Shown: one piece after another, positions 1-8,570 of the stretch
Layout of the letters: each line of letters starts with the position of its first letter
Numbering within the stretch: position 1 is the stretch's first letter
NCBI GenBank assembly: GCA_020849725.1
Contig: JADLAZ010000252.1
Coordinates: 1-45,861, forward strand
DNA length: 45,861 bases
Reading direction: 5' to 3'
Origin: Chloroflexota bacterium
GTDB taxonomy: Bacteria > Chloroflexota > Chloroflexia > Thermomicrobiales > JADLAZ01
Position numbers and translations under genes: made by a program
The notes under the pieces: model-generated
What the model was told of the DNA's origin: nothing
The model's database searches: none
Seen by the model: the letters and a program-made list of their open reading frames with translations, nothing else

Positions 1-119
1 ACCCCAGCAGGCGGCCACCGTCCGCGATTGGCTCGCCGCCCATCCCGGCCGCGTCGCTCTCCCCCAGGAGGTCGCCGCTTGATGTTGTTCTCACCGCTCA
101 CTGCCCTTAAGTTCGCGCC
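1..119 (+). mobile_element. 3' end of an insertion sequence, left copy
   Basis: Bases 1-123 are an exact reverse complement of 45735-45857, so the same element end occurs at both window ends in opposite orientation. In frame from base 2 it encodes a transposase-like C-terminus that includes VRDWLAAHPGRVALPQEVAA and stops at 80-82. The shared sequence ends next to a TA dinucleotide at 120-121, and the mirror copy also abuts TA. A TA target is typical of IS630/Tc1 elements, but the visible protein tail is too short to assign a family. Identity beyond the TA is two bases, probably chance. Confidence 0.6.
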
Positions 120-139
120 TATGGGGGAAGGCCGAGCCT

Positions 140-720
140 CTACCCGGATGCGCAGCCGCAGATAGGCGCACGCCCGCTGCTTGACATGGGCGTCGAGGTC
201 CACGGCCGGGCTTTCTTGCCACAGCGACGCGACCACCCAAAGGGCTGGTCGGTGATGATCACCGGCGCCCAGCGCCGCTGGCAGATCACCGCCAGCACCA
301 GCGGCCTTCCGTCGAACTGCCAGTTCGACCGCACTCGAAAGACCTTCCGCCGTAGTGCCCCTTCTTGCGCCAGTTCGTCCCTGGCCGCAGCTTGGCTTGC
401 GAGAGACGGAATCTCCTCGTCCTCGTCCAGCCGCCAGCGCTTATCGTGGCTCCACTGCCGCTGCTCATCCGCGACTGCATCTGGACCGCGGTTGCAAAAG
501 AGCACAAACTCCAATGCTACCCCTTGGTAGCTGTCAGCACGCGTGTGGCACGAGGGGTGATCGAATGCGAAGGTGACCGAGATGACGTCGCACCCGGCGG
601 CCGAGAGGAACTCCGGCAGCAACGCAGGGATGGTGAACAGCCTGAAGGAGCCCCCTACTATGCGATCGTCGGCAAGCTTCCTGCTGGCGCAGGGCGCCAC
701 TGCGAGTGGTGATGGAGCTC
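140..720 (-). pseudogene. Decayed gene of unknown function
   Basis: The minus strand reads protein-like from about 720 down to about 235, including SAAGCDVISVTFAFDHPSC and GRPLVLAVICQRRWAPVII. Near 230 the plausible reading changes frame: the annotated frame becomes Arg/Ser-rich, while the neighbouring frame continues sensibly with VVASLWQESPAVDLDAHVKQ. I read this as one gene with at least one frameshift and no clear start. No family is recognised. It abuts the IS end, so it may have been broken by that insertion. Confidence 0.3.
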
Positions 721-892
721 CTCGGCCACAGCCAGATTCTGCCGGAGCAGCAGGTCGACGCTGCCGAGCGGATGGACGCGCCGGGCGAGGGGGCGGAGGC
801 GGGGGCCAAGATGGAGCCAGCGCGCCCGCGTAGCCGGACGCCTCGGTGCGGGGCGTCGATAGAGCTCGTTCGGGAGACCGGCTGGTTCGCAA

Positions 893-1423
893 ACAGCCGG
901 TCGCGGTCAGCGCTCAGCCGCGCCGCGCGCTGCACGCGTGCACGCTCTCCAGGTACGGGACGCATTTGCATGCCGGAGTACCGTGGCCGGCCAGGCCTCC
1001 TGGCATCGGTCGAACTGCAGCGCCGTTGGTGACACAGCTCGTGTACGGCGCGCCGCTGGCACCCGGTCGGAGGCGTGTCGCGCATGTGCGGGGGCAGCGG
1101 ACGAACGGCAGTCGCGCCCGCTGGCCTGCCGTTGCCGGCGGTCGCTCACAGTGGAGGCATCCTTCTCGTTCCGGCGCAGCGTGGTGGCCCGGTCATCCAC
1201 GCCGGGTCGGACGAATCACGTCGCCGCCACCGTTGCACACGCTGCACCACGACGTCACGGACGCCGATGCTGACACCGTCACGACCGCTGAGGTGTGACC
1301 TATCGTCCGCCTAGGGACTGACACGAGGCCCGACGTGTGGCGATATCGTCGAGTCCCCTCTTTGGCACCTCACCACGGGATTCACCCGTATCCTCAGGTG
1401 ATGTTCGAGCCCGGGCGGCGCCG
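893..1423. other. No recognisable gene
   Basis: Short overlapping reading frames occur on both strands, but all have biased Arg/Ala/Ser composition typical of non-coding high-GC DNA. No ribosome binding site, RNA gene or repeat stands out. I see nothing that can be supported here. Confidence 0.5.
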
Positions 1424-1442
1424 TGGGTACATTCTGGGTACA
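1424..1442. repeat. Direct repeat TGGGTACA x2, arm-site-like
   Basis: The sequence is TGGGTACAttcTGGGTACA: two 8-bp copies with an 11-bp period. Paired GGGTAC repeats of this sort occur near tRNA genes used as attachment sites by tyrosine-integrase elements, where they act as integrase arm-binding sites. A tRNA-like T-arm lies just downstream. The function is inferred. Confidence 0.35.
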
Positions 1443-1448
1443 GCGCGG

Positions 1449-1534
1449 TCGTAGGCTCTGCCAGCTCGCCCACGCATCTCGACCATCGGGCTTCTTCTGT
1501 CGGACGGTCGTGGGTTCGAATTCCGCTAGGAGAC
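1449..1534 (+). other. Possible degenerate tRNA remnant
   Basis: A convincing T-arm is present around GTGGGTTCGAATTCCGC (about 1508-1525), and an AGCTC D-arm-like motif lies upstream. The anticodon region has about eight extra bases and does not fold into a standard 7-nt loop. The acceptor halves pair only partly. Translations on both strands give the GIRTHD / WVRIPL type peptides typical of spurious frames across tRNA genes. I therefore call a decayed or chimeric tRNA, not a working gene. Confidence 0.3.
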
Positions 1535-1541
1535 GCCCTGG

Positions 1542-3154
1542 CTAGGAAGCGAGCAGGTCCTCGCCATCGAGCCGATCCCGGTCGATATTCCGGCGCGCAT
1601 CGGCGGCGAGCTCCGTATAGAACCGCCATGCTGGCAGGCCTGGGGTCTGCCGCTCGGCCGCAGCCTCCGCCTTGTCGCGGATTACGGTGTGGCGCAGCGC
1701 CGGCTGGACCAGCACGCGTTCGACCATTCCGCCCGTCGCAACCGCGAAGAGATTGTCCCGCACTGCCTGCAAGCAATCCCCACCGGCGCCGTCGGCGCTT
1801 CTTTGAGGAGACGGCTGGCGGCCGCGATCCGCACGGCATCGCCCGAGTCGATCCACTCGTGCAGCACGTCGAGCCCTGCCTGGCCGTAATTGAGGCTCGC
1901 CGTCCGGAACAGCCGCGGGATCCACCAGCGCGCCTGCCAGGTGTCGCGTAGCATCGCGTCGCGGATCGTGCCCAGGACTGCCACATACTCAGGATGCGTC
2001 GCCAGACTTGCGGCGTCGAGCACGGGCCCGTCGTAGGGCAAGGGCTGGAAGCGCCCCGTTTCATCCTGTTCGTCGTGGGTGATGCGGTTGAGGAGCATCT
2101 GCATCACGACGTGCGGTTGGCGCGCGGCCGCGCCCGTCAGGAACGTCCGAATGTGGTAATCCTCGAGGTGCTCCACCAGTTCAAGCTTGCCGACCAGCGC
2201 GGCGAGTTCGTCATCCGTCACCTCATCCAGGGTCACATCCATGGCGGGCTCGAAGAGCCCGAACAGCGCCTCCGCCAATGCGAAGATCGACCCGGGGTCG
2301 ACCGTCAACGCCAGGGCGATGGCCCGCCGTGGATGCTGCTGGCCAAGCTGGGCCAAGCTGCCGATCGCTAGGCGTCGGATCGCGAGGTCGTCGTGGGACA
2401 ACAGTCGAGTGGCGAGCGCCAGGTCGTCGGGCCGGGCCTCGGCCAGCCACGAGCGCCAGCGATAGGCGTGAGCAATCGAGAGACAGAGCGCGAGGTGTCC
2501 ACTTTCGATCGCCTGCCGGATGATCGCCGCGGCTCGATCTGGCTCGGCCGCGCGGATCGGGTCCAGGAGCGTGTGGAGGTGGAACGCCAGGGTATCGTCG
2601 GGCGTCGCGATCAAGCTCAAGGCCATGTCAGCCGCGTAGGTCAGCGCAACGTCTGCCACGGCGCCGAGCAGCCAGCCCGGTTCGGCGCGCCCATAGGCGG
2701 CTTGACTGGCGCGGAGCCGCTCGGCGAGGTGCCGCAGTCCGTCGGCGGGCGCCGGGTAGCGCGCGATCAGTTCGGCGGCCACCGCTCGGTAGGCTGCCTG
2801 CTGTCGCGACGACCGCCAACTGCGATCGGTGACGGCGTCGGCCTCCATCGCTTCCCAGATTGTGTGCTTGTCGATCAGCGTGCGAGCCAGGCGCAACTCG
2901 AAGGAATCGGGCAGGCCATCTACGATCTGGCGCGCCTTGGCCCGGATTTCGTCTTCCCGGCGATAGCGGACGTGCCAGGCCAGCGCCTCGACGATACGGA
3001 GGTGGATCAGCGGATCGGCTGTGCGGGCCGTCAGATCGGCCAGGTGATCGAGCACGACGAGTTGTTCGGATCGCCACTGGGCGCGGTCCTCTTCCGACAC
3101 CGTCGATCCGAAATAGCCCACCGGTTCCTGCAAGGCGTGCTCGAGGCTGGCCAC
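1542..3154 (-). pseudogene. Frameshifted HEAT/ARM-like helical-repeat protein
   Basis: The main frame runs from a GTG at 3154 and encodes about 460 residues of amphipathic helical repeats, for example DDLAIRRLAIGSLAQLG and DAVRIAAASRLLKEA, of HEAT/armadillo type. Near 1770 the sense continues in another frame (CLQAVRDNLFAVATGG to AWRFYTELAADARR) and stops at 1542, so a one-base indel breaks the gene. Uncorrected, the product ends at 1682 with a nonsense Arg/Cys tail. Immediately upstream is an unrelated IstA-like start, so the true N-terminus may be missing. Such helical arrays occur as the C-terminal sensor half of large STAND NTPases; that link is speculation. The frameshift could also be a sequencing error. 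Confidence 0.55.
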
Positions 3155-3179
3155 CGCCCGCAGCGCCGCCCTGCGCTTG

Positions 3180-3236
3180 GGTTCGGCCTTTGCTGCGTTC
3201 CTTCATGTAGAGTCGTACCTCCGCGTCGGTTTTCAT
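3180..3236 (-). pseudogene. N-terminal scrap of an IS21-type transposase (IstA-like)
   Basis: From an ATG at 3236, preceded by a strong AGGAGGG ribosome binding site, the frame reads MKTDAEVRLYMKERSKGRTQ. This closely resembles the start of IS21-family IstA proteins, just before their helix-turn-helix. After about 20 residues the similarity ends and the helical-repeat gene begins in a different frame. I read this as a truncated transposase joined to foreign DNA at about 3180. The family call is from memory of the motif. Confidence 0.45.
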
Positions 3237-3315
3237 GACGCCCTCCTGCTGGACGCCATGCTAGACCGGCCCTGCGGCGCTCGACTCCACCGGCAATTCT
3301 AGTTATCGCCGGCCG

Positions 3316-3340
3316 GGCAGACCTAATGATCCTTCAACAG
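3316..3340. repeat. 25-bp repeat, copy 1
   Basis: A 25-bp stretch beginning GGCAGACCTAATGATCC and ending TTCAACAG occurs identically at 25822-25846, in the same orientation and about 22.5 kb away. Flanking bases differ. It looks like an IS terminal repeat or an insertion scar. Both copies border broken genes. Confidence 0.6.
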
Positions 3341-3496
3341 GCTGTGGCGCCGACTAGCGGGCGCACGGCCGCTCGATGACGTAGGAGGGTGTGCCGGAGC
3401 GTCGGGGCGGTCGTCTTGGAACGCAGCAGGCTGATCGTCAGGCGCGTGCACGCCGGCCGCGCGACCGGTGTCGGCGGCGTGCGGCGTCGTGACCCA

Positions 3497-3520
3497 GATA
3501 AGGTGTCCGATAAGGTGTCC
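3497..3520. repeat. Tandem 12-bp repeat, left of the tRNA-Thr fragment
   Basis: Two perfect copies of GATAAGGTGTCC lie head to tail. A matching pair in the same orientation lies at 3731-3754, on the other side of the tRNA-Thr 3' fragment. The distance to the fragment is about 75 bp. This is the arrangement of integrase arm-type sites around a tRNA core. Confidence 0.6.
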
Positions 3521-3561
3521 AGGCTTCCTGAGGCAGACCGAGCGCTGCCCTTCGGACACAA

Positions 3562-3588
3562 GAAATCCCCCTGCTGGAGGGGGATTTC
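3562..3588 (-). terminator. Strong hairpin downstream of the tRNA-Thr fragment
   Basis: A perfect 11-bp stem (GAAATCCCCCT / AGGGGGATTTC) closes a 5-nt loop. It sits 7 bp beyond the 3' end of the minus-strand tRNA fragment, where a tRNA terminator would be. The T-run after the stem is weak (TTCTTGTG on the minus strand). It is probably the original tRNA-Thr terminator carried along with the tRNA 3' half. Confidence 0.6.
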
Positions 3589-3594
3589 GGGGAG

Positions 3595-3636
3595 AGCCGA
3601 CGGCAGGAATCGAACCCGCAACCTGCTGTTTACAAA
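3595..3636 (-). other. 3' half of tRNA-Thr(TGT), attachment-site-like core
   Basis: On the minus strand the sequence from the anticodon loop (TTTGTAA, anticodon TGT) through the variable loop, the T-arm (GCGGG-TTCGATT-CCTGC) and the acceptor 3' strand (CGTCGGC plus discriminator T) matches a normal tRNA-Thr. The 5' half is absent: the base pairing of the anticodon stem and the D-arm are missing beyond 3636. CCA is not encoded. A 3' half of a tRNA is what attP of a tRNA-targeting element carries. Paired 12-bp repeats lie on both sides. Confidence 0.75.
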
Positions 3637-3730
3637 TCTCCCGGCGGGCCGTCGTCGGCAGCGTCATCTGCCCGGATCTGCGCAATACTTCCGAATCGAT
3701 CGCATTGGCTGTGCCGCTCGCTTCTGCCTG

Positions 3731-3754
3731 GATAAGGTGTCCGACAAGGTGTCC
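3731..3754. repeat. Tandem 12-bp repeat, right of the tRNA-Thr fragment
   Basis: GATAAGGTGTCC is followed directly by GACAAGGTGTCC. It differs from the left pair (3497-3520) by one base and has the same orientation. It lies about 95 bp from the tRNA fragment. Confidence 0.6.
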
Positions 3755-3771
3755 GGAGGTGACCGGCTGTT

Positions 3772-4938
3772 GTGTCACGCGACGCGCGCCAGGCCTACGC
3801 CTCGCGCGGCGTGCCGTCCACGCAGTACGGATGGACGGCACCATACCCCGACCGGCGCCGTTTCACCTATGAATGCGCCATCCGGGCCAACCACTACGGC
3901 CAGGCCGCTCTGGAGCCGGCCGCCCTGGACCGGTCGCTGGCGGCGGCGGACCGGCTGCAGGAAGAGCGAGAGGCGGTGACGCAGCTCTGGCAGCAACGGC
4001 TGGAGCGAGCGCGCTACGAGGCCGACCGCGCCGCCCGCCACTACCACGCCGTCGAGCCCGAGCATCGCCTGGTGGCACGGAAGTTGGAGCGGGAGTGGGA
4101 GGAGAGGCTGACCGCGGTGCAGCACCTGGAGGAGGACGCTCGCCGCGCGCTCCAGCGGCAGCCGCGGGTCTTGACCGCCGCTGAGCAGGCGGCCATTCGA
4201 CACTTGGCGACCGATATCCCGGCGCTGTGGGCGGCCCCCACAACTACCGCTGCCGACCGCAAGGAGATCATCCGCCAAGTCGTCGAGCGTGTCATCGTCG
4301 ACGTGCAGGGCGCCAGCGAGCAGGTGCAGGTCCGCATCGACTGGGTGGGCGGCGGCAGCACCACGGGCGACATGACGCGCTCGATCGCAGCCTGGAGCAA
4401 CCTGAGCATCTATCCGCAGCTGTGTGCGCGGGTGACCGCCTTGACGGTGGAGGGCTGGCCGGCAGCCGCCATCGCCGAACGGCTGCATGCGGAGGGCTGG
4501 ACCAACGTCCGTCTCGGCCGCAGCATCGGGGCGCAGGTCGTCCGCGCGCTCCAATACCGGCGCGGCCTGGCCCGGCGTGGGCCGCGCCGGGTGCGGCGCG
4601 ACGGGCTGGGCGAGCACGAGTGGTGGCCGGCCGAACTGGTCCAGCGGTTGGCGATCTCGCGGTCGAGCCTGTACAACTGGGTCCGGCGGGGCTGGGTCCG
4701 AGCGCGGCAACTGGACGACGGATGTCATCGGTGGGTCACTTGGGCAGATTCCGCCGAGGAGGAGCGGCTGCGACAGCTTCATCAGCGGTCCACCGCCGAG
4801 GAAACGCGCCGCCGGTGGCAGGGCGAGGCAGGCAGCCCGGACGAGGCACGGTCCACCAGGGACGCATCGGCCCCCGTGATTAAGGAGGACAGTACGGATG
4901 AGCCACACCACCCCAGACCGAAAGCGTCCACGGGGTAG
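3772..4938 (+). pseudogene. Large serine recombinase, C-terminal part only
   Basis: The protein resembles the C-terminal half of transposon/phage-type large serine recombinases. It has the recombinase/zinc-ribbon end (ECAIRANHYGQAALEPAAL), then the long coiled coil typical of the family (LWQQRLERARYEADRAARHYHAVEPEHRLVARKLE in overlapping parts), then a DNA-binding tail with helix-turn-helix-like LVQRLAISRSSLYNWVRRGWV. The N-terminal resolvase domain with the catalytic serine is absent: upstream lies the attP-like region instead. The frame starts at 3772 by default, with no convincing ribosome binding site. Family members are usually about 600-700 residues, so this fragment should be inactive. 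Confidence 0.7.
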
Positions 4939-4950
4939 TGTGGCGGGGTC

Positions 4951-5085
4951 ATGGAGCGGAGCAACGCGTGGATGGCCCGCTTCCGCCGGTTGGCGCGGGA
5001 CTATGAACGCTTGCCGGAGACGTTGGCGGGGCTGCATTTCCTGGCCTTCGCGATCATCCTGCTGGCCCGCTTCGTGGCCCATATG
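4951..5085 (+). pseudogene. IS5-family transposase, C-terminal fragment
   Basis: RNAWMARFRRLARDYERLPE followed by TLAGLHFLAFAIILLARFVA matches the end of IS5/IS427-group DDE transposases, where the catalytic Glu region is followed by R-x-RRL-x-KDYE and a short hydrophobic helix. The catalytic DDE residues upstream are missing. The open frame runs on to 5451 but looks non-coding after about 5085. A good ribosome binding site (AAGGAGGAC) precedes an ATG at 4898 in another frame, which gives no recognisable protein. Confidence 0.65.
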
Positions 5086-5285
5086 ACCGAAAGTGCATCA
5101 CAGGCTCTAGCACCTCACCCGCGGCAACGCCCAGACATTGATGATGATGGAGGGGGCGGCTGCCGGACAGCATGGCCCGACCGCGGGCTACGTCACCACG
5201 CCGAAGTTGATCAAACGAAGCATGTTGTGCGGAGCATCATTCGATTTGTTAAAACGGCGGGAGCTGGGAGCCGCCTGATGCGTCG

Positions 5286-8200
5286 TCAGCAGAAGTGCGC
5301 CGGCGCCCTGCTGTCGGGCGGCAAGGCGGTGACGAACCCGAGCGCCGCCGCGACCGCCGTCTCCGTGGACAACGCCCGCCCGGCGGCGAGCGCGGCCGAC
5401 CAGCCGACCGTGCCCAGGTGGTGGCGGGCCGCGGCGGTTAACTCGTCGTAGCGCCGCCGGTCGACCGCCGGCAGGGTGAAGCCGAGCCGGTCGGCCAGCG
5501 CCTCGGCGGCGGCGTGCACCTCGATCGCCGGCCGGGCCTGGTCGGGGCCCGATTGCGCCGCCAGGCCGGCGGCGACGAGCAGCCCGTAGACGATCCCCTC
5601 CTCGATGCCGAGCGCCTGGTTGCGCGGCAGCCCGTCGGCCAGCGCGGCGCGCGCCCCGGCGCCGTTGCCCTGGAGCAGCGCCACCTGGGCCAGGTTGATC
5701 AAGGCCATGGCCACGCCGTGGGCAAGCCGGCGCCGTTGGCAGATGGCCAGGCACTCCACCAGGTGGTCGTGGGCGGCGGCCAGGTCGCCTCGGTCGAGCG
5801 CGGCGGTGGCCAGGTCGTTCAGCACGGCCGCCACCCCGTCGTCGTCGCCCAGCGCGCGCCGCAGGGCCAGGCTCTCCTCCAGCCAGACCAGCGCCTGCTC
5901 GCGACGGGGCGCCGGGCGGTCCGTCTCGACCGCACCGAGCAGCTTCAGGGCGGTGGCGCGTCCGGCCAGGGCGTCCCGGTCGTCGCGCTCGCCCCAGGTC
6001 GCCAGCGCCGTCTCCAGGTGGGTTGCGGCCCCGGCGTGGTCGCCCTGCTTCCAGGCCAGCGCCCCGGCGCCGACGGCGGCCGCCGCCCTGGTCTCCGCCG
6101 CCGCCCCCGGCGCCAGCGCCAGCAGGCGCTCCAGCCAGGCCCGTCCGGGGCGCAGGTACCCGCGCAGTTGCCAGAAGCGCCAGAGGGCCGCCGCCAGGCG
6201 CAGGCCCGCCCCGGCGCGGTCGGGCGCGTCCGCCAGCCAGTCCAGCGCCGCCTCCAGGTTGCCCCGCTCGCGGGCCAGGCGGGCGGCCCAGACCATGCCG
6301 TCGGCGCCGGCCAGCCCGCGGTTGGCCGTCTCGGCGAACGTCAGGTAGTGGATGGCGTGGCGGGCGCGCGCGTCCGCCTCGTCGACCCGCTCGGCCAGGT
6401 GGGCGGCGGCGAAAGCGCGGATGGGCGCCAGCAGGTCGACGCGTGGCTCGCCGTCGGCGGCGCTCACCTGGACCAGGCTCAGGCCGACCAGATCGTGCAG
6501 GCTGGCCAGGGCGTCGCCGTCGCCGGGCGCCGGGTCGGGCCAGACCGCCCCGACCGCCGCCAGGTCGGCGCCGCCGGCGAAGAGCGCCAGCCGCTCCAGC
6601 AAGCGCTGCGACGAGACGGGCAGCAGGCGGTAGGTCCAGGCGATGGTGGCGTGCAGCGTCCGGTGGCGGGCCGGCTGGTCGGGCCGGCCGTTGACCAGCT
6701 CCGCCAGCGGGTCGCGGCGGAGGCGAGCGAGCAGCGCGGCCGGGGTGACCAGCAGGGCCAGCCGGGCGGCGGCCAGCTCGATCGCCAGCGGCCAGCCGCC
6801 CAGCTCGGCACAGAGGGCGGCCACGGCCGGCGCCGTTCGCTCGTCCAGGGTCACGGGGCGCCCGATCGCCTCAGCGCGCTGCAGGAAGAGCGCCACCGTC
6901 GGCACCCGCGCCAGATCGGTCGGTGGCGGCAGGGGCCGGCTCGGGTCCGGCGTGGCCAGCGGCGGCACCGGCAGCAGCCGCTCGGCCGCCAGCCCGAGCG
7001 GCGCCTGGCTGGTGGCCAGCACCGTCAGGCCGGGGGCGGCCGTCAGCAGGTCGGCGATGAGGGGGGCGGCCGGCAGCAGGTGCTCCATGTTGTCGAGGAG
7101 CAGCAGGAGGCGGCGCGGGCGCAGGTGGTCGGCTAGCCGGCCCGCCAGCGAGCCGGCGCCGTCATCGGGTAGGTCGAGCGCCTCGGCGATGGCTGGTGAC
7201 ACCTGGGCCGGGTCCACCAGTGGCGCCAGTGGGGCCAGCGCCACCCCCTCGGGGAAGGCGGCGCGGACGGCGTCGGCCGCGTGCCTGGCCAGCAGCGACT
7301 TGCCGATGCCGCCCGGCCCGGTCAGCGTCACCAGACGCACCGCCGGGTCGCGCAGCCAGTCGGCGAGCGCGGCCAGCTCGTGCGCGCGCCCCAGCAGGGG
7401 CGTGGCGGGCGCCGGCCGGGCGGCCGCGGCGCGGGCATCGCTGGCCCGGCCGGCGGCGGCGTGCAGGATCGCCGCCACCAGCGCCGCCGTCTCGCCGTCC
7501 GGGAGGATGCCCAGGTCACGGTCCAGGACCCGCGTCAGGCGCTGGTACTGGCGCAGGGCCTCCTGCGGGCGCCCGGCGGCCAGGTGGAGGCGCATCAACC
7601 CGCGATGCGCTGGCTCGCTGGCCGGGTCGACCGCCAGCAGCCGGCGCCAGACCTCGACCGGGGGCAGCGGATGCTGGCGCTCGCGGTGGGTGGCGAAGAC
7701 GAGTACGGCCTCTTCGATGAGCGCGTGGGCCGCGCCGCGCGCCGTGGCCAGCCAGGTTTCCTCCTCCTCGGCGCCGTCCTCGGTGTCGGGCTGATCGGCC
7801 AGCACCGCGCCACCCCAGAGCGCGAGCGCCTCCTCCAGCGGCGGGATCGGGTCAGCGGCGCGGCGCGCCGTCTCGACCAGGGTGCGCAGGGCGTCCAGAT
7901 CGACCCAGGCGCGCCCGGCGCGGCAGAGCGAGATGGCATTGCCCTGCCGGACGAGGAAGGGCCAGCCGCCCGCCCGCGCGCCGCCGGCCGGCCAGAGCAG
8001 CCGCCGCGCCTCGGCCAGGGTGGTGGTGAGGTTGTAGCGCCGGGCGGTCTGGTCCGCCGTCGGCCAGAGCCACTCGGCCAGCGTCCAGAAGTCGAGGCGC
8101 TGGTCAGCGGCCAGCGACAGTCGCTGGATGAGCAGGTGGACGCGCGGCACATGGTAGTCGGACTGCTCGTCGATCGCCGCGCCCTCGCGCTTCCGACGGC

Positions 8201-8309
8201 GTCGGAGGCGGGGGGCGAGCAGGCGTCGCTCCTCGCCATCGACCACCAGCCGGAAGCGGCCCAGGAGGTGGACGCGCAACGAGGGTTGTCCGTCGCGCCC
8301 CGCCGACAT
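5286..8309 (-). CDS. AfsR/SARP-like regulator with NTPase and TPR domains
   Basis: This is a large cytoplasmic transcriptional regulator of about 1007 residues. Residues 10-110 form a winged-helix DNA-binding domain like those of SARP/BTAD proteins. Residues 110-300 are the bacterial transcriptional activation domain, ending in a typical tail (RGLMRLHLAAGRPQEALRQY). A STAND/NB-ARC NTPase follows, with Walker A TGPGGIGKS at about 333-341 and Walker B RLLLLLDNMEH about 65 residues later. The C-terminus (about 690-1000) is TPR-like helical repeats. GTG 8312 and ATG 8309 are adjacent; ATG 8309 has GGAGGG at a good distance. It diverges from the giant RCC1 gene across a 260-bp intergenic region with a SARP-box-like repeat, so that gene is its likely target. 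The target and inducing signal are inferred. Confidence 0.85.
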   Translation of the reverse strand: MSAGRDGQPSLRVHLLGRFRLVVDGEERRLLAPRLRRRRKREGAAIDEQSDYHVPRVHLLIQRLSLAADQRLDFWTLAEWLWPTADQTARRYNLTTTLAEARRLLWPAGGARAGGWPFLVRQGNAISLCRAGRAWVDLDALRTLVETARRAADPIPPLEEALALWGGAVLADQPDTEDGAEEEETWLATARGAAHALIEEAVLVFATHRERQHPLPPVEVWRRLLAVDPASEPAHRGLMRLHLAAGRPQEALRQYQRLTRVLDRDLGILPDGETAALVAAILHAAAGRASDARAAAARPAPATPLLGRAHELAALADWLRDPAVRLVTLTGPGGIGKSLLARHAADAVRAAFPEGVALAPLAPLVDPAQVSPAIAEALDLPDDGAGSLAGRLADHLRPRRLLLLLDNMEHLLPAAPLIADLLTAAPGLTVLATSQAPLGLAAERLLPVPPLATPDPSRPLPPPTDLARVPTVALFLQRAEAIGRPVTLDERTAPAVAALCAELGGWPLAIELAAARLALLVTPAALLARLRRDPLAELVNGRPDQPARHRTLHATIAWTYRLLPVSSQRLLERLALFAGGADLAAVGAVWPDPAPGDGDALASLHDLVGLSLVQVSAADGEPRVDLLAPIRAFAAAHLAERVDEADARARHAIHYLTFAETANRGLAGADGMVWAARLARERGNLEAALDWLADAPDRAGAGLRLAAALWRFWQLRGYLRPGRAWLERLLALAPGAAAETRAAAAVGAGALAWKQGDHAGAATHLETALATWGERDDRDALAGRATALKLLGAVETDRPAPRREQALVWLEESLALRRALGDDDGVAAVLNDLATAALDRGDLAAAHDHLVECLAICQRRRLAHGVAMALINLAQVALLQGNGAGARAALADGLPRNQALGIEEGIVYGLLVAAGLAAQSGPDQARPAIEVHAAAEALADRLGFTLPAVDRRRYDELTAAARHHLGTVGWSAALAAGRALSTETAVAAALGFVTALPPDSRAPAHFC

Positions 8310-8371
8310 CACCCACCCTCCGCTGCCATCGCCAGCGGCCGGCGCTCGACAGCGCCAGCCAACACCGCTCT

Positions 8372-8400
8372 AGACTAGCAACCCTGACGCCGGGCGACAA
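8372..8400 (-). promoter_or_regulatory. Candidate promoter of the SARP-like regulator
   Basis: On the minus strand, TTGTCG (8400-8395) and TAGTCT (8377-8372) are separated by 17 bp, a sigma70-type spacing. They lie about 60 bp before the regulator's ATG at 8309. Confidence 0.4.
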
Positions 8401-8413
8401 GCCTGATAGACGG

Positions 8414-8445
8414 CTATGCAGACGCTATGCAGGACCATCTAACAT
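8414..8445 (+). promoter_or_regulatory. SARP-box-like operator with -10 hexamer
   Basis: Two identical heptamers, CTATGCAgacgCTATGCA (8414-8431), have an 11-bp period. Exactly 8 bp later lies TAACAT (8440-8445), a plausible -10. SARP-family activators are known to bind heptameric direct repeats with 11-bp spacing whose 3' copy lies 8 bp upstream of the -10, in place of a normal -35. The site points toward the RCC1 gene at 8571 and lies between it and a SARP-like regulator gene. Confidence 0.5.
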
Positions 8446-8570
8446 GCGGGCAGGTACGACGGATATGGGCACGCTAGCAACAGCTGTCACATACCGGCGT
8501 GAGCGTCTGGCCCCGCTCGACGGCGGCCAGGGTCCGCGCGCCATGGTCGGCGCCGCGGCGGGGGAGGCAC

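Noticed and set aside
3595..3636. Functional tRNA-Thr gene
   Set aside because: Only the 3' half from the anticodon loop onward is present; the D-arm and 5' acceptor strand are missing.
4898..5086. Small gene after the recombinase with a good ribosome binding site
   Set aside because: After the first ~18 residues the frame is an Arg/Trp/Ser-rich shadow of the IS5 transposase fragment.
5514..7136. Long plus-strand frame of about 540 residues opposite the SARP-like gene
   Set aside because: Gln/Gly/Arg/Val-rich composition with no motifs. It is the antisense shadow of a well-supported gene in high-GC DNA.
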